Source: Legionellaceae bacterium (GTDB taxonomy: Bacteria > Pseudomonadota > Gammaproteobacteria > Legionellales > Legionellaceae). From it: 64,000 nt of DNA. The stretch lies in contig JAGOTG010000011.1 in NCBI GenBank assembly GCA_018061965.1, forward strand, positions 24,996-88,995. The letters run 5' to 3'. Both the position numbers and the translations under genes were made by a program. The number at the start of each line of letters is the position of its first letter. Positions within the stretch are counted from its first letter, which is position 1. The notes under the pieces were generated by a model that saw only the letters and a program-made list of their open reading frames with translations, did no database searches and was not told the origin of the DNA. Shown one piece after another: positions 1 to 10,905 of this stretch.

Positions 1-1245
1 GCTTGCAGCCGCGTTGCCGGCAGAACCTGTAACGGCGGTTGGAATATCGGGTACTGAGTCACCAGGGATAACAGGTTGGGATGGGAGTGAAGCAGAGCCC
101 GCGCCATTCGTATTGCTAGCGGTAACTGTAAATGTATAACTCGTGCCATTGGTTAAATTGTTTATCAAACAGGTCGTTGTGGGCGGAACACTGGTACATG
201 TTTGATTGCCCGGTGTTGACGTTGCTGTGTAATTTGTTACTGTCCCAATTGCCGCACCCCAGTTCACGGTTACGGCGGTATTTCCGGGGCTTACGGTGAC
301 AGCGGATGGCGTCCCTGGCAATGTATTGGTAGGAGTGACGCTATTAGAGGGTAACGATGAAGGACCTGCGCCGTTTATATTTCTAGCGTTTACGGTGAAA
401 GTATAACTCGCGTCATTGATTAAGCCTCTGATGGTGCAGGTGGTTCTAGGCGCAGTTACGGTACAGGTTTGATTGTTTGGGCTAGAAGTTGCAGTGTAAC
501 TTACAATAGCTGAACCACCTGTGCTACTAGGAGCGACCCAGCTAACTGTGGCCGCTGCATTACCCGCGGAACCGAATGCGGCTGTCGGTGCACCAGGCAG
601 GTTGGTTGGAGTCACGGGCGAAGACGGGGCAGATGCACTTCCAGTGCCATTTGCATTGTTAGCGGTTGCAGTGAACGTATAACTCGTGCCATTAGTTAAG
701 CCGTTTATTGTGCATGTGGTTGCGGGTGCTATAGCGGTACAGGTTTGATTGCCTGGGCTTGAAGTTGCTGTATAGTTTGTGATAGGCGTGCCGCCATCGC
801 TGCTGGGCGCGGTCCAACTGACACTTGCTGCGGCATTCCCAGCGGTTGCTGTTACGGCAGTGGGTGCCCCGGGGACCGATTGAGTTGTGTTGATAACATT
901 GATTGTTGCAGGGTTTGTGTTGCTGAGTGACGTTAAACAATAACCATTACTAATAGGTGCGCAACTGGATCCAAGCGTATAACCAGGTGTTAATAGTTTA
1001 ATGCCAACGCTTGAGTAGACGTGGTCAGGTACTGTTGTACGAATGCTGAGAGTTTGATGACTCGCTGTGTATAGCTGACAAGATAGCCTTCCTTGACCAT
1101 TTAGACATAATTCAATCCTAAGTGAAGCGGGCGTACCTGATTCAGCGATGCTGAATAAATCACCGGTTTTCGCTATGGCTGGTTGAAGTAGCCCTATAAG
1201 GAAGAAAGTGAATAGATGCTGAAATATCCTTGCTACGTTACACAT
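1..1245 (-). CDS. Secreted fibronectin type III repeat protein (3' end outside window)
   Basis: The frame is open from an ATG at 1245 to the window edge, so at least 415 residues are seen and the C-terminus is missing. Residues 1-25 form a Sec signal peptide (hydrophobic core LFTFFLIGLL, likely cleavage after AIA). Residues 26-124 are a Cys-containing non-repeat region. From about residue 125 there are three complete FN3-like repeats of 91-93 residues and the start of a fourth, beginning near 873, 597, 318 and 41. Each starts PGAPTAV-like, has a W in strand B, a conserved NQTCT...TTCTI cysteine pair and ends NGTSYTFTVTA-like. Repeats at protein level with diverged DNA suggest an old duplication. 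It is probably an extracellular or surface adhesion or matrix protein; the ligand is unknown. It is divergently placed and separate from glpD. Confidence 0.8.
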   Translation of the reverse strand, partial: MCNVARIFQHLFTFFLIGLLQPAIAKTGDLFSIAESGTPASLRIELCLNGQGRLSCQLYTASHQTLSIRTTVPDHVYSSVGIKLLTPGYTLGSSCAPISNGYCLTSLSNTNPATINVINTTQSVPGAPTAVTATAGNAAASVSWTAPSSDGGTPITNYTATSSPGNQTCTAIAPATTCTINGLTNGTSYTFTATANNANGTGSASAPSSPVTPTNLPGAPTAAFGSAGNAAATVSWVAPSSTGGSAIVSYTATSSPNNQTCTVTAPRTTCTIRGLINDASYTFTVNARNINGAGPSSLPSNSVTPTNTLPGTPSAVTVSPGNTAVTVNWGAAIGTVTNYTATSTPGNQTCTSVPPTTTCLINNLTNGTSYTFTVTASNTNGAGSASLPSQPVIPGDSVPDIPTAVTGSAGNAAAS

Positions 1246-1276
1246 GAAGTGTCCTTGATGCTAAGTTGTCTATATG

Positions 1277-2749
1277 TCACTGCGTACTATTCAAATAAGC
1301 TTTCAAAGCTTGTTGATCTTGCTTGTCAATAGTCAAACCCAATTGAGTCCGGCGCCATAAAATATCTTCGGCAGTTTGAGCCCATTCGGTTTGGCAGAGA
1401 AAATCTACTTCTTGCTGCCGCAAAATCGGCCCAAACGCCCGGCCTAAACCAGTTTCTTGGGTACAGTTTTGTAATAAGATTTCTGTTCTACAGCCATAAT
1501 GGTAGAGATAATGCTGCAGAATGGCAGGTTCTAACCAAGCATAGTGTTTCTGCGCGTATTGAACATAATCCGCGAAAGATCTGTTTTCCCATACGCCGCC
1601 TGGTAATGGTGTGACATGCGTAGTGGTTGGCGCTAAATTCGGAAAAACTGGTTTTAGGCTATCAAGGACTTGAGCAGCCAAACGGCGGTAAGTGGTGAGT
1701 TTACCGCTTATAATAGTGACCATAGGGGATGGTTGAGCATGAAACTCAAAGCTAAAATCACGACTCAATTGCGATGGACCGCGTTTTGGATTGGCGGGCA
1801 GGGCGCGAATGCCAGACCAGGTTGTCGTAATTTTGGTTATGGCGTGCTGGAAATAATGGTGAATAATGTCTTTTAAATACTGGATTTCTTCAGGACTAAT
1901 GCTGGGATTGGGCTCTGTTTTGGACAGTAAAATATCCGTGGTGCCAATAAGGTGCTGACCTTGGTATGGGATGACAAAAATGATGCGTTTATCCTGAGCT
2001 TGTAATAAATAGGCATGTTGCCCAGCATAAAATGCAGGCACCACAATATGACTACCTTTTACATACGATATGGTTTGATCTAAGGGTTGATGACAGGTTT
2101 GCGCGATTTGACTGGCCCACGGACCTGCCGCATTGATGATGGCTTTGGTTGAGATCTGAATGGCTTCTCCCTCTTTGGGTTGCAAGGTGATTTGCCAATG
2201 CTTATCTTGTGACGTGGCTTGAATAAATTGGGTGCGTGGCAAGATGGTTGCGCCATGTGCCTGAGCTAGTAAAGCTACGTTGAGAGTGAGACGCGCATCA
2301 TGAGTTTGCGCATCATAAAATAAAAATCCTTTATTGATATCTTGCTGCAAGGGTGTGAAGTAGGTTGCATCTTTTTTTCTAGATAAAGATTTGCTATTCG
2401 GTAGGAGATTCGTGCGCGACAAATGATCATATAAAAACAACCCACAACGCAATAACCAAGCAGGCCGTAATCCGGAACGATAGGGTAGGACAAAGGCAAG
2501 CGTGTGAATTAAATGGGGTGCTATGTTCATCAAAATGCGTTGTTCTTCTAGTGCATGATGCACTAAGCGGAATTGGTATTGTTCTAAATAACGCAAACCC
2601 CCATGAATTAATTGACTACTTTTGGAGGAGGTGTGCGCGGCCAAATCGTCTTGTTCGCAGAGCAGAACTGACAGACCACGCAGTGCTGCATCGGCAGCGC
2701 ATCCACAACCGTTGATGCCGCCACCGATGACAACAAGATCATACAACAT
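1277..2749 (-). CDS. glpD: Aerobic glycerol-3-phosphate dehydrogenase GlpD
   Basis: FAD-dependent enzyme that oxidises sn-glycerol-3-phosphate to dihydroxyacetone phosphate at the inner membrane and passes electrons to quinone. The N-terminus has the Rossmann FAD motif [15 protein letters not shown] and the family signature [25 protein letters not shown] and ISGKLTTYR follow in the C-terminal half. With the ATG at 2749 the protein is 490 residues, close to the usual ~500. This start is preferred over the upstream GTG/ATG at 2791 because AGGAGA lies about 11 bases before it and the protein then starts just before the FAD motif. The start overlaps the gltA stop by 11 bp, so gltA and glpD are probably co-transcribed. 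Confidence 0.93.
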   Translation of the reverse strand: MLYDLVVIGGGINGCGCAADAALRGLSVLLCEQDDLAAHTSSKSSQLIHGGLRYLEQYQFRLVHHALEEQRILMNIAPHLIHTLAFVLPYRSGLRPAWLLRCGLFLYDHLSRTNLLPNSKSLSRKKDATYFTPLQQDINKGFLFYDAQTHDARLTLNVALLAQAHGATILPRTQFIQATSQDKHWQITLQPKEGEAIQISTKAIINAAGPWASQIAQTCHQPLDQTISYVKGSHIVVPAFYAGQHAYLLQAQDKRIIFVIPYQGQHLIGTTDILLSKTEPNPSISPEEIQYLKDIIHHYFQHAITKITTTWSGIRALPANPKRGPSQLSRDFSFEFHAQPSPMVTIISGKLTTYRRLAAQVLDSLKPVFPNLAPTTTHVTPLPGGVWENRSFADYVQYAQKHYAWLEPAILQHYLYHYGCRTEILLQNCTQETGLGRAFGPILRQQEVDFLCQTEWAQTAEDILWRRTQLGLTIDKQDQQALKAYLNSTQ

Positions 2750-4010
2750 CGCGCTGCTTTTCTCCTGTATATAATTGACGTGGTCGACCAATTTTGGTGG
2801 GTCCTGCTGTCATTTCTAACCAATGTGACATCCATCCGACGGTTCTGGCCAAAGCAAAGATCACCGTAAACATATTAGTTGGAATGCCAATGGCGCTTAA
2901 GGTGAGGCCTGAGTAAAAGTCGACGTTGGGATATAATTTCTTCTCAATAAAATAATCGTCTTCTAAAGCAATGCGTTCTAATTCCATGGCAAGCTTGAAT
3001 AAAGGCTCATCTTTTGCACCAACCGCATTTAAGACTTCATGACAGGTTTTACGCATCACCAATGCTCTGGGATCATAGCTTTTGTAGACGCGATGACCAA
3101 AACCCATCAAGCGGAAGGAGTCATTTTTATCTTTCGCGCGTTTGAGGTATTCATTAATTCTACTGATATCTCCAATTTCTTTGAGCATATTCAAACAGGC
3201 TTCATTGGCGCCGCCATGAGCCGGTCCCCATAAAGCACCAATGCCTGCAGAAATACAGGCAAAGGGATTCGCACCCGTAGAACCGGCCAAACGCACCGTA
3301 GAGGTCGAGGCGTTTTGTTCATGGTCCGCGTGTAAAATGAAGATCGTATCCATGGCTTTTACCAATACGGGATTGGGTGTGGTGCTTTCAGAGGGTGTTC
3401 CGAACATCATATGCAAAAAGTTTTCGGTATAGGACATTTTGTTTTGTGGATACATATAGGGCATGCCGATTGAGTATTTGTAACTCATAGCTGCTAATGT
3501 CGGTATTTTTGCGATCAATCGAATAGCGGATGTGTAACGGTCGCGTTGATTCGTCAGGTCGATGGAGTCATGATAAAACGCCGACAATGCACCTACGATC
3601 CCAACCATGATGGCCATAGGGTGTGCATCACGGCGAAAGCCATTTAAAAACTGGTACATTTGTTGATGAACCATTGTATGATTGTTGATAAGCTGGCGAA
3701 ACGAAGTTTGCTCTGCTTTTTGGGGTAACTCTCCATTGAGAAGGAGATAGCAGATGTCTAAAAAAGTTTTTTTCTCTGCCAATTGATCGATAGGATATCC
3801 ACGATATAACAATATCCCATTATCTCCATCGATATACGTGATTTTCGATTCGCAGGACGCGGTCGACATAAAGCCAGGATCAAAGGTAAAAGCACCATGG
3901 TCGCCTAGTTTAGCAATATCAAGCACAGGATTGCCTAAAGTAGGTTGATACATAGGTAAATCAATGGGGCCCTGTCCTGGAATAGTTAATGTGGCCGACT
4001 CGGGTTTCAT
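2739..4010 (-). CDS. gltA: Type II citrate synthase
   Basis: Condenses acetyl-CoA and oxaloacetate to citrate, the entry step of the TCA cycle, in the cytoplasm. The catalytic motifs of the hexameric bacterial enzyme are all visible: [11 protein letters not shown] (first catalytic His), [15 protein letters not shown] (second His) and VDFYSG (catalytic Asp), plus [14 protein letters not shown]. The C-terminus [10 protein letters not shown] matches the family end. Start taken at the ATG at 4010 (MKPESATL), preceded by AGGATC at normal spacing; this gives 423 residues, about the E. coli length. A longer open frame upstream to 4151 is read through the gyrA-facing intergenic region and is not needed. 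Divergent from gyrA with 163 bp between them. Confidence 0.95.
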   Translation of the reverse strand: MKPESATLTIPGQGPIDLPMYQPTLGNPVLDIAKLGDHGAFTFDPGFMSTASCESKITYIDGDNGILLYRGYPIDQLAEKKTFLDICYLLLNGELPQKAEQTSFRQLINNHTMVHQQMYQFLNGFRRDAHPMAIMVGIVGALSAFYHDSIDLTNQRDRYTSAIRLIAKIPTLAAMSYKYSIGMPYMYPQNKMSYTENFLHMMFGTPSESTTPNPVLVKAMDTIFILHADHEQNASTSTVRLAGSTGANPFACISAGIGALWGPAHGGANEACLNMLKEIGDISRINEYLKRAKDKNDSFRLMGFGHRVYKSYDPRALVMRKTCHEVLNAVGAKDEPLFKLAMELERIALEDDYFIEKKLYPNVDFYSGLTLSAIGIPTNMFTVIFALARTVGWMSHWLEMTAGPTKIGRPRQLYTGEKQRDVV

Positions 4011-4173
4011 AAAGATCCTTTTATAAAGCATGCGAACGCTAATCTTACCTAAATTTTCCAGTCGAATCCACAATCCTGCTATGGAAAAGTAATGATAATC
4101 TGTCCTCTTATTTGGAGATATGATACACTTCGGCTTAAGTAAAGGTACCATTTTTTAAGAGGCAGCAGCTCCA

Positions 4174-6762
4174 ATGGCTTATTCCGCAAAAGAGATCATA
4201 CCGGTCAATATTGAAGATGAATTAAAACAATCCTATTTAGACTATGCAATGAGTGTCATCGTTGGCCGTGCTTTGCCGGATGTGCGAGATGGTCTGAAGC
4301 CTGTGCATCGGCGCGTATTATATGCGATGAGTGAATTGGGGAATGATTGGTCTAAACCGTATAAAAAATCAGCGCGCGTGGTCGGGGATGTGATCGGTAA
4401 ATATCACCCTCATGGTGACACAGCGGTTTACGATACCATCGTACGGATGGCGCAAAATTTTTCAATGCGATATATGTTGGTGGATGGTCAAGGAAACTTT
4501 GGTTCGGTAGACGGAGATTCTCCTGCGGCTATGCGATATACCGAAATCAGAATGTCGAAATTGGCGCATACATTATTAGCTGATTTGGATAAAGAAACTG
4601 TAGATTTTGCACCCAATTATGATGAAACAGAATTTGCACCTGTAGTATTGCCAACGCGTATTCCTAATTTGCTGATCAATGGTTCCTCTGGGATTGCAGT
4701 CGGTATGGCTACGAATATCCCACCTCATAATTTAACCGAAATCTTAGATGCGACGCTGGGATTGATTGCCAATCCAGATTTGACGATTGAAGAACTCATG
4801 AATTTTGTACCTGGCCCGGATTTTCCGACGGCAGGTATTATTAATGGCCGTGCGGGCATTGTGGAAGCATATCGCACTGGTCGTGGACGTATTTCTATTC
4901 GTGCGAAAACTGAAATTGAAAGCGATGGGCAAAAGCATGCGATTATCATCAATGAATTGCCTTATCAAGTGAATAAAGCACGTTTAGTGGAAAAGATTGC
5001 AGAATTGGTTCGTGACAAAAAAATCGAAGGCATTTCTGGTCTACGCGATGAGTCGGATCGCCAAGGGATGCGGGTGGTCATTGAATTAAAGCGCGGAGAA
5101 ATTGCCGAAGTGATTCTGAATAATCTGTATGCGCACACGCAAATGCAGGTTGTGTTTGGGATTAATATGGTTGCGTTGGTTGATAAACAACCCAGGACTT
5201 TAAACCTCAAGCAAATATTAGAATATTTTCTGAAGCACCGCCGCGAAGTGGTGACTCGTCGTTGTATTTTTGAGTTAAAGAAAGCGCGTAATCGTGCACA
5301 TGTTTTGGAAGGGCTTGGCATTGCGTTAGCCAATATTGATGAAATGATTACGCTGATTAAGCAGGCGAATTCACCGCAGGTCGCAAAAGAAAAATTAATG
5401 GCATGTGCTTGGCAGCCAGGTTTGGTGAAAAGCATGTTGGAAAAAGTGGGCGACGATATTTGTCGTGTCGATGATTTACCGCAACAGTATGGTTTGACGG
5501 ACGATGGGTATCGGCTATCTCCCGAACAAGCACAAGCCATTCTTGATTTGCGCTTGCATCGTTTGACTGCTTTAGAACAAGATAAAATTTTGAATGAATA
5601 CGAAGGTTTGTTGGCCGTGATTGTGGATCTTCTGGATATTTTGGGTTCGCCAGAGCGTTTGATGAAAGTGATTTGCGATGAGATTTTGGAAGTCAAAGCG
5701 CAATTTGGCGATGTGCGTCGCACCGAAATTATGGCGTCCAGAGAAGATTTAACTACTGCGGATCTGATTACCGAAGAAGATGTGGTGGTCACGTTGTCAC
5801 ATCAAGGCTATGTGAAGTACCAACCGATTTCCATGTATCAAGCGCAGCGTCGCGGTGGTAAAGGAAAATCTGCTACCAATGTAAAAGAAGAAGATTTTAT
5901 TGATAAATTAGTGATAGCAAGTACGCATGATACGCTGATGTGTTTTTCCAATCATGGTAAATTATATTGGTTAAAAGCTTATGAGTTACCGTTGGCGAGC
6001 AGGATTTCTCGTGGTAAACCGATTATTAATATTTTGCCTTTGGCCGAAAATGAATCGATTAATGCTATGTTGCCGGTTCGAGAATACGAAGAGGACAAAT
6101 TTGTATTCATGGCAACCAAATATGGTACCGTGAAAAAAGTACCGTTACCGGCGTTTTCTCGTCCACGTAGCTCAGGTATTATTGCGATCGATTTAGATGA
6201 CAATGATCGCTTAGTCGGTGTGGATATTACAGATGGCTCCAAAGACATTATGTTGTTTTCGGATGCAGGTAAAGTCATTCGTTTTGATGAGAAATTAATT
6301 CGTCCAATGGGTAGAACGGCGCGCGGTGTGCGAGGTATTCGTTTAACGGACAGTCAATCAGTGATTTCTTTGGTGGTTGCAAAAACAACCGGTACTATTT
6401 TAACTGCGACTGAATTGGGATATGGTAAACGTACTGATATCGAAGAATATCGCATTACGGGCCGTGGTGGTCAGGGTGTGATTTCTATTCAAGTGAATGA
6501 ACGCAATGGCGCGGTTGTGCGGGCTATTCAAGTGGATGATGTTGATGAAGCGATGCTGATTACAGATCAGGGTACGTTGGTTCGTTTTAGAGTGAGTGAT
6601 CTATCTATTATTGGGCGAAATACGCAAGGCGTGCGTTTGATCAATGTTGCGTCGGGTGAGCGTGTTGTCGGGATGCAACGAATTGAGGATATTCAAGATG
6701 TCCCAGAATCAGAATCAGAGTCAGAATCAGAGTCAGAAGAAGAAAGCAACGACGATTTATAA
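4174..6762 (+). CDS. gyrA: DNA gyrase subunit A
   Basis: Breaks and rejoins DNA in the A2B2 gyrase that introduces negative supercoils. 862 residues. The active-site tyrosine is Y122 ([10 protein letters not shown]). In the quinolone-resistance region the residues are Thr83 and Asp87 ([10 protein letters not shown]); Thr83 instead of the E. coli Ser83 also occurs naturally in other gammaproteobacteria, so it is not evidence of resistance. The GyrA box QRRGGKG that is needed for DNA wrapping starts at residue 558, followed by the beta-pinwheel repeats. The extreme C-terminus is a Ser-Glu acidic tail encoded by a hexanucleotide repeat which overlaps the start of serC in another frame. GAGG lies upstream of the ATG. 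Confidence 0.97.
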   Translation: MAYSAKEIIPVNIEDELKQSYLDYAMSVIVGRALPDVRDGLKPVHRRVLYAMSELGNDWSKPYKKSARVVGDVIGKYHPHGDTAVYDTIVRMAQNFSMRYMLVDGQGNFGSVDGDSPAAMRYTEIRMSKLAHTLLADLDKETVDFAPNYDETEFAPVVLPTRIPNLLINGSSGIAVGMATNIPPHNLTEILDATLGLIANPDLTIEELMNFVPGPDFPTAGIINGRAGIVEAYRTGRGRISIRAKTEIESDGQKHAIIINELPYQVNKARLVEKIAELVRDKKIEGISGLRDESDRQGMRVVIELKRGEIAEVILNNLYAHTQMQVVFGINMVALVDKQPRTLNLKQILEYFLKHRREVVTRRCIFELKKARNRAHVLEGLGIALANIDEMITLIKQANSPQVAKEKLMACAWQPGLVKSMLEKVGDDICRVDDLPQQYGLTDDGYRLSPEQAQAILDLRLHRLTALEQDKILNEYEGLLAVIVDLLDILGSPERLMKVICDEILEVKAQFGDVRRTEIMASREDLTTADLITEEDVVVTLSHQGYVKYQPISMYQAQRRGGKGKSATNVKEEDFIDKLVIASTHDTLMCFSNHGKLYWLKAYELPLASRISRGKPIINILPLAENESINAMLPVREYEEDKFVFMATKYGTVKKVPLPAFSRPRSSGIIAIDLDDNDRLVGVDITDGSKDIMLFSDAGKVIRFDEKLIRPMGRTARGVRGIRLTDSQSVISLVVAKTTGTILTATELGYGKRTDIEEYRITGRGGQGVISIQVNERNGAVVRAIQVDDVDEAMLITDQGTLVRFRVSDLSIIGRNTQGVRLINVASGERVVGMQRIEDIQDVPESESESESESEEESNDDL

Positions 6763-7834
6763 TTTTGGTGCCGGTCCGGCTATGATGCCGGAACCGGTGA
6801 TGCAGGCGGTGCATGCAGAATGGTTTGATTGGCAAAATCAAGGCATGTCAGTGGTAGAAATTGGCCACCGTACCCCAGCATTTATGGCTATGTTGAGCGA
6901 TGCGGAAAAGAGTTTACGAGAATTGCTCACGATCCCAGATTCTTATCATGTGCTGTTTTTAGGCGGCGCTGCTCGGACTCATTTTGCTTTGGTGCCCATC
7001 AATCTATTAGCTCAGCATCAACGTGGGGGCTATTTGGTGTCTGGGATTTGGTCACAGATGGCTTTTGAGGAGGCGCAACGCATCAAATCTGCCTATTGTA
7101 TTGCGACTGCGTCTGCAGAAGGATTTACGCGGGCTCCCAGTCCGTTGCAGTGGCAGCTCCAAGATAATACGGCCTATGTGTATTATGCCTCGAATGAAAC
7201 GGTCAATGGCGTTCGATTTCCAGAGGTCCCTAAACTCGGACAGCATTTACCTTTGGTGGCGGATATGACGTCTAGTTTGTTATCAGAGCCATTAGATATC
7301 AGTGACTATGGATTAATTTTTGCGGGTTCACAAAAAAATATTGCACCAGCAGGTATGACTGTGGTTATTGTCCGTGCTGATTTATTAGAACATCTCCCGG
7401 AACTACCTATTCCAACTATGATGGATTATCGAGTCCATGCGACCCATCATTCTTTGTATGCAACGCCTCCGGCTTTCAATTGCTACATGGCATATAAAAT
7501 GTTTCAATGGTTGCAAGCGGAAGGGGGTGTGACTGTGATGCACCAGAGAAATTTACAAAAATCCGGTAAAGTCTATGATTACATTGATGCCTCGTCTTTT
7601 TATGAGTGTAAAGTGGAGCAGGGGAGTCGCTCTGTCATGAATGTCTGCTTTTTTCTCCCCAGTCCAGAATTGGACGCAGCTTTTTTAGTGCAAGCTGAAC
7701 AAGCCGGTTTATATGCCCTCAAAGGACATAAATTGGTAGGCGGTATCCGTGCCAGCCTCTATAATGCTATGCCCATGGAAGGGGTTGATACATTATTAAA
7801 TTTTATGACCGACTTTGCTAAGGCCCATCAGTGA
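6698..7834 (+). CDS. serC: Phosphoserine aminotransferase
   Basis: PLP enzyme that makes 3-phosphoserine in serine synthesis and the related step of PLP synthesis (pdxB is at 53840). Family core begins [12 protein letters not shown]; the PLP lysine is in [12 protein letters not shown]; the end carries [15 protein letters not shown]. No usable ATG lies between the gyrA stop and the conserved core, so the start is the ATG at 6698, with GAGGA just upstream. The gene therefore overlaps gyrA by 65 bp in a different frame. The result is 378 residues, with a 16-residue Gln/Asn/Ser/Lys extension compared with the usual ~360. The extension is encoded by the same repeat as the GyrA tail. Translational coupling with gyrA is likely. 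Confidence 0.93.
   Translation: MSQNQNQSQNQSQKKKATTIYNFGAGPAMMPEPVMQAVHAEWFDWQNQGMSVVEIGHRTPAFMAMLSDAEKSLRELLTIPDSYHVLFLGGAARTHFALVPINLLAQHQRGGYLVSGIWSQMAFEEAQRIKSAYCIATASAEGFTRAPSPLQWQLQDNTAYVYYASNETVNGVRFPEVPKLGQHLPLVADMTSSLLSEPLDISDYGLIFAGSQKNIAPAGMTVVIVRADLLEHLPELPIPTMMDYRVHATHHSLYATPPAFNCYMAYKMFQWLQAEGGVTVMHQRNLQKSGKVYDYIDASSFYECKVEQGSRSVMNVCFFLPSPELDAAFLVQAEQAGLYALKGHKLVGGIRASLYNAMPMEGVDTLLNFMTDFAKAHQ
6704..6739 (+). repeat. 6-bp repeat (CAGAAT/CAGAGT) coding in two frames
   Basis: Six hexamer units alternating CAGAAT and CAGAGT. In the gyrA frame they read Ser-Glu repeatedly (acidic tail); in the serC frame they read Asn/Ser-Gln repeatedly. Gain or loss of one unit keeps both frames open. 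Confidence 0.85.
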
Positions 7835-8538
7835 TGACTCCATTCGTGACCCCTCCCGTGATTACTTTGGACGGCCCCAGTGGGACTGGCAAAGGAACTT
7901 TATGCCATCAAATGGCTAAAATCTTGAATTGGCATGTGTTGGATAGCGGTGCGATTTATCGAGCATTTGCGGTGTCAGTACTCCAAGATTTGGCGCATTA
8001 TCCCCATTCCTCTGAGCGTTTAGTGACCTTGGCCCAAACTTTACCGTTGAGTTTTTCCTTGGATGATCCTGATCACCAACGCGTTTTCTTGGCAACTCAA
8101 GATATCACCGATATCATTCGCACGGAGCAGGTTGGCCAAGAGGCGTCGCGTCTCGCTGCCGTGTCGGAAGTACGCGCTGCATTACTCGAACGTCAGCGCG
8201 AGTTTGCGCAATGGCCAGGCTTGGTCACGGACGGACGAGATATGGGGACGGTTGTGTTTCCCAAAGCAAATTTAAAAGTTTATTTGTATGCATCAGCAGA
8301 AGAACGAGCAAAGCGACGTTATTTGCAATTAATTGGTCGGGGTATTGAGGCTGATTTGCAGCAAGTGATTGCAGAATTGGCTGTTCGCGACGCGCGGGAT
8401 ATGGCCCGCCAGTCTGCACCGCTGATGCCAGCAGTAGACGCCGTACAGCTCGACACAACTGGCTTAACCATTGTACAAGTCTTAGAAAGTATATTACAAT
8501 TGTCCGCGGAGCGGGGATTGTATCATTTTCGTCCCTAG
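7834..8538 (+). CDS. cmk: Cytidylate kinase
   Basis: Phosphorylates CMP and dCMP to the diphosphates with ATP. About 234 residues. P-loop GPSGTGKGT near the N-terminus, then the CMP-site pattern LDSGAIYRA, TDGRDMGTVVFP in the middle and RDARDMAR near the C-terminus, all characteristic of bacterial Cmk. The ATG at 7834 shares one base with the serC stop (TGATG), giving translational coupling; a GTG directly before it (7831) is an alternative start. The usual pheA and aroA genes between serC and cmk in many gammaproteobacteria are absent here. Confidence 0.95.
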   Translation: MTPFVTPPVITLDGPSGTGKGTLCHQMAKILNWHVLDSGAIYRAFAVSVLQDLAHYPHSSERLVTLAQTLPLSFSLDDPDHQRVFLATQDITDIIRTEQVGQEASRLAAVSEVRAALLERQREFAQWPGLVTDGRDMGTVVFPKANLKVYLYASAEERAKRRYLQLIGRGIEADLQQVIAELAVRDARDMARQSAPLMPAVDAVQLDTTGLTIVQVLESILQLSAERGLYHFRP

Positions 8539-8540
8539 GG

Positions 8541-8621
8541 GAAATCAAATCTGAATCCGTCATCCCGAACTTCGGGAGATGTCTCGCGATGATCGACATG
8601 ACGTGTACAAGCTTTGATTTC
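8541..8621 (+). repeat. Nested palindromic element between cmk and rpsA
   Basis: Outer 9-bp inverted repeat GAAATCAAA / TTTGATTTC (8541-8549, 8613-8621), middle CGTCAT / ATGACG (8558-8563, 8598-8603) and an inner perfect hairpin CCCGAA-C-TTCGGG. It lacks a T-run, so it is not a typical terminator. The GTCATCCC...ATGAC theme recurs near 55418 and 55650, suggesting a dispersed REP-like family. Confidence 0.6.
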
Positions 8622-8688
8622 ATTGTTTTAACTAACCTAATTGTTTTCAATTTGTAAGTTTTGATAACAATATTGCGAGTTTATTATT

Positions 8689-10377
8689 ATGTCAGTAGAA
8701 AATTTCAAAGACCTTTTCGAAAAAAGTATTAAGGGTGTGCAGTTTTATCCAGGTGCAATTATTCCGGCCAAAGTCACTGGGATTGATGATGATTATGTCA
8801 CGCTAAACGCAGGCCTGAAATCCGACGGAATTGTTCCTATTGAAGAATTTAAAAGTGTTAATGGCGAATTAGAAGTTAACATTGGGGATATGGTTGAAGT
8901 AGCTCTGGATTCTGTAGAAAACGGCTTCGGTGAGACTTTGTTGTCTCGTGAAAAAGCCAAACGTCAAGAATCTTGGCGCAAACTGTCTAAATCTTATGAA
9001 AATAACGAGACAGTAACTGGTTTGATTTCCGGTAAAGTGAAAGGTGGTTTCACTGTAGAAATTGGCACAATACGTGCATTTTTACCCGGATCGCTAGTTG
9101 ATGTGCGTCCAGTTCGTGATCCTTCTTATTTAGAAGGCAAAGAATTAGAATTTAAAGTTATCAAAATGGACATTAAACGTAATAATATCGTTGTGTCACG
9201 CCGTGCTGTGGTCGAAGAAGAAAGCTCTGCTGACAGACAAGCGCTATTAGATTCATTGCATGATGGCCAGCAATTGAATGGGGTAGTCAAAAACCTAACT
9301 GATTACGGCGCATTTATTGATTTAGGCGGCATTGATGGTTTGTTGCATATTACTGATATTTCTTGGAAACGTGTGAAACATCCAAGTGAACTATTGACAG
9401 TAGGTCAAGAAGTGACGGTAAAAGTGTTGAGTTTCGACAGTGAACGTAACCGTGTGTCATTGGGTATGAAACAACTTGGCAGTGATCCTTGGAGTGATTT
9501 GGTTAAACGTCATCCAATTCAAATGCGTCTACAGGGTAAAGTCACTAATATTACTGATTACGGCTGTTTCGTTGAGATTGAAGAAGGCGTCGAAGGTTTG
9601 GTCCATATGTCAGAAATGGATTGGACTAATAAGAATGTACATCCTAGTAAAGTAGTTTCTTTGGGCGATATCGTTGATGTCATGGTCTTGGAAATTGACG
9701 AAGATCGACGCCGTGTTTCTTTGGGTATGAAGCAATGTGTTGGTAATCCATGGCAAAACTTTGCTCAGAAACACAGCAAAGGTCAAAAAGTAAGTGGAAA
9801 AATCCGGTCTATTACTGATTTCGGAGTGTTCATTGGCTTAGATGGTGAGATTGATGGTTTGGTGCATTTGTCAGATATTTCTTGGACAATTCCAGGCGAA
9901 GAAGCGGTCAAGCAATACAAAAAAGGTCAAGAGCTAGAAGCAGTGATTTTGGCGATTGACTCAGATCGTGAAAGAATTTCTTTAGGCCTAAAACAATTGG
10001 ATGAAAGTCAGAGACCTGAAGAATCCGCTGATGCTTACACGAAAGGCGCTGTGGTAACTGGCATAGTATCGTCTGTGGATCCTAAGGTGGTAATGGTAAC
10101 TTTTGCAGATAATGCAGTGGGTAAAATCAAGGTATCTGATCTATCTTCTGAAAAAGTAGCGGATGCGACTAAGGTTGTTGCGGTTGGCGACGAATTAGAA
10201 GCGCTGGTAGTATCTGTAGATCAAAAGACCAAGGTGGTCAATTTGTCTGTCAAAGCCAGAGAAGCCAATGAGCAAGACGAAGCTATGAAAAAATATGCGA
10301 AAGGCACTAAGGGTCCAGATATGACGACTTTTGGTGATTTGCTGAAAGAAAAAATGAAAGATAACAATAACGACTAA
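8689..10377 (+). CDS. rpsA: 30S ribosomal protein S1
   Basis: Binds mRNA at the 30S subunit and helps initiate on leaders with weak Shine-Dalgarno sequences. 562 residues with six S1 (OB-fold) domains at roughly residues 20-88, 105-171, 190-260, 277-347, 364-434 and 450-520; the repeated signature GLVHxSDIS/LGMKQ is obvious in domains 3-5. Start is ATG at 8689. The 12 bases before it (TATTATT-rich) contain no real Shine-Dalgarno, which fits the known S1 autoregulated leader in enterobacteria. An intrinsic terminator follows. The ihfB gene that commonly follows rpsA is not present; lapA comes next. Confidence 0.97.
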   Translation: MSVENFKDLFEKSIKGVQFYPGAIIPAKVTGIDDDYVTLNAGLKSDGIVPIEEFKSVNGELEVNIGDMVEVALDSVENGFGETLLSREKAKRQESWRKLSKSYENNETVTGLISGKVKGGFTVEIGTIRAFLPGSLVDVRPVRDPSYLEGKELEFKVIKMDIKRNNIVVSRRAVVEEESSADRQALLDSLHDGQQLNGVVKNLTDYGAFIDLGGIDGLLHITDISWKRVKHPSELLTVGQEVTVKVLSFDSERNRVSLGMKQLGSDPWSDLVKRHPIQMRLQGKVTNITDYGCFVEIEEGVEGLVHMSEMDWTNKNVHPSKVVSLGDIVDVMVLEIDEDRRRVSLGMKQCVGNPWQNFAQKHSKGQKVSGKIRSITDFGVFIGLDGEIDGLVHLSDISWTIPGEEAVKQYKKGQELEAVILAIDSDRERISLGLKQLDESQRPEESADAYTKGAVVTGIVSSVDPKVVMVTFADNAVGKIKVSDLSSEKVADATKVVAVGDELEALVVSVDQKTKVVNLSVKAREANEQDEAMKKYAKGTKGPDMTTFGDLLKEKMKDNNND

Positions 10378-10413
10378 GCTTACGTTACGGTTAATCTGTA
10401 AGATCTACTTAGA

Positions 10414-10449
10414 CCGTGAATACATTTTAAGAGTATTCACGGTTTTTTT
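10414..10449 (+). terminator. Intrinsic terminator of rpsA
   Basis: Perfect 10-bp stem CCGTGAATAC / GTATTCACGG with a 9-base loop followed by TTTTTTTA. It begins 36 bp after the rpsA stop. Confidence 0.93.
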
Positions 10450-10605
10450 ATTTCTGGTCCTTAGGTTTTGGTAGGTAGACTTTTTCACTAAGGATAAAAA
10501 ACTCAGCGTTTAGCACTTCAACTATGGCATAATTCTTAAATCTGGATACAATGGTTCTGAAAGGTATCTGACATCCGGGTTTGGATGAATTGCAAGGATG
10601 AACCT

Positions 10606-10890
10606 ATGCGTATTCTGCTTACAGTTTTTTATCTGCTTCTGATTATACTCGGGATCAGTTTTGCGGCGTTGAATGCTGCTTCTGTGCAAGTAAATTTATA
10701 TTTTATCAAATTGACTTTACCTATTTCCGTCTTAATGGCTGTGATGTTAGGTCTTGGCGTATGCGTGGGTTTTTTATTGTTTTTGGCGCGTTACTGGAGT
10801 TTAAAATCAGAGCATCGTAAAATCAGTAATCAATTGAAATTGACAGAACGCGAAATAAAAAACTTAAGATCAATTCCGTTAAAGGACTAA
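10606..10890 (+). CDS. lapA: LapA (YciS) family inner-membrane protein
   Basis: Small partner of LapB in the control of lipopolysaccharide assembly and LpxC turnover. 94 residues from the ATG at 10606, which has AAGGATG upstream; a longer frame starts at 10585 but lacks a better ribosome site. Two transmembrane segments (about residues 4-24 and 42-64) are followed by a basic coiled-coil-like tail (SLKSEHRKISNQLKLTEREI), the DUF1049/LapA architecture. It lies 15 bp before lapB, as in E. coli. Confidence 0.85.
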   Translation: MRILLTVFYLLLIILGISFAALNAASVQVNLYFIKLTLPISVLMAVMLGLGVCVGFLLFLARYWSLKSEHRKISNQLKLTEREIKNLRSIPLKD

Positions 10891-10905
10891 CATTAGTGAC
10901 TTCTG

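Noticed and set aside
4010..4151. 47-residue N-terminal extension of GltA
   Set aside because: Not part of the citrate synthase fold; a good ribosome site and the family start are at 4010.
4263..4440. Quinolone-resistance mutation (Thr83) in GyrA
   Set aside because: Thr at this position is the natural residue in several gammaproteobacteria, so it does not show acquired resistance.
4965..5792. 275-residue minus-strand frame inside gyrA
   Set aside because: Lies fully within conserved gyrA codons; Ser/Arg-rich composition of an antisense shadow.
8225..8650. 141-residue minus-strand frame over the cmk end
   Set aside because: Antisense to conserved cmk codons and to a palindromic repeat; no family features.
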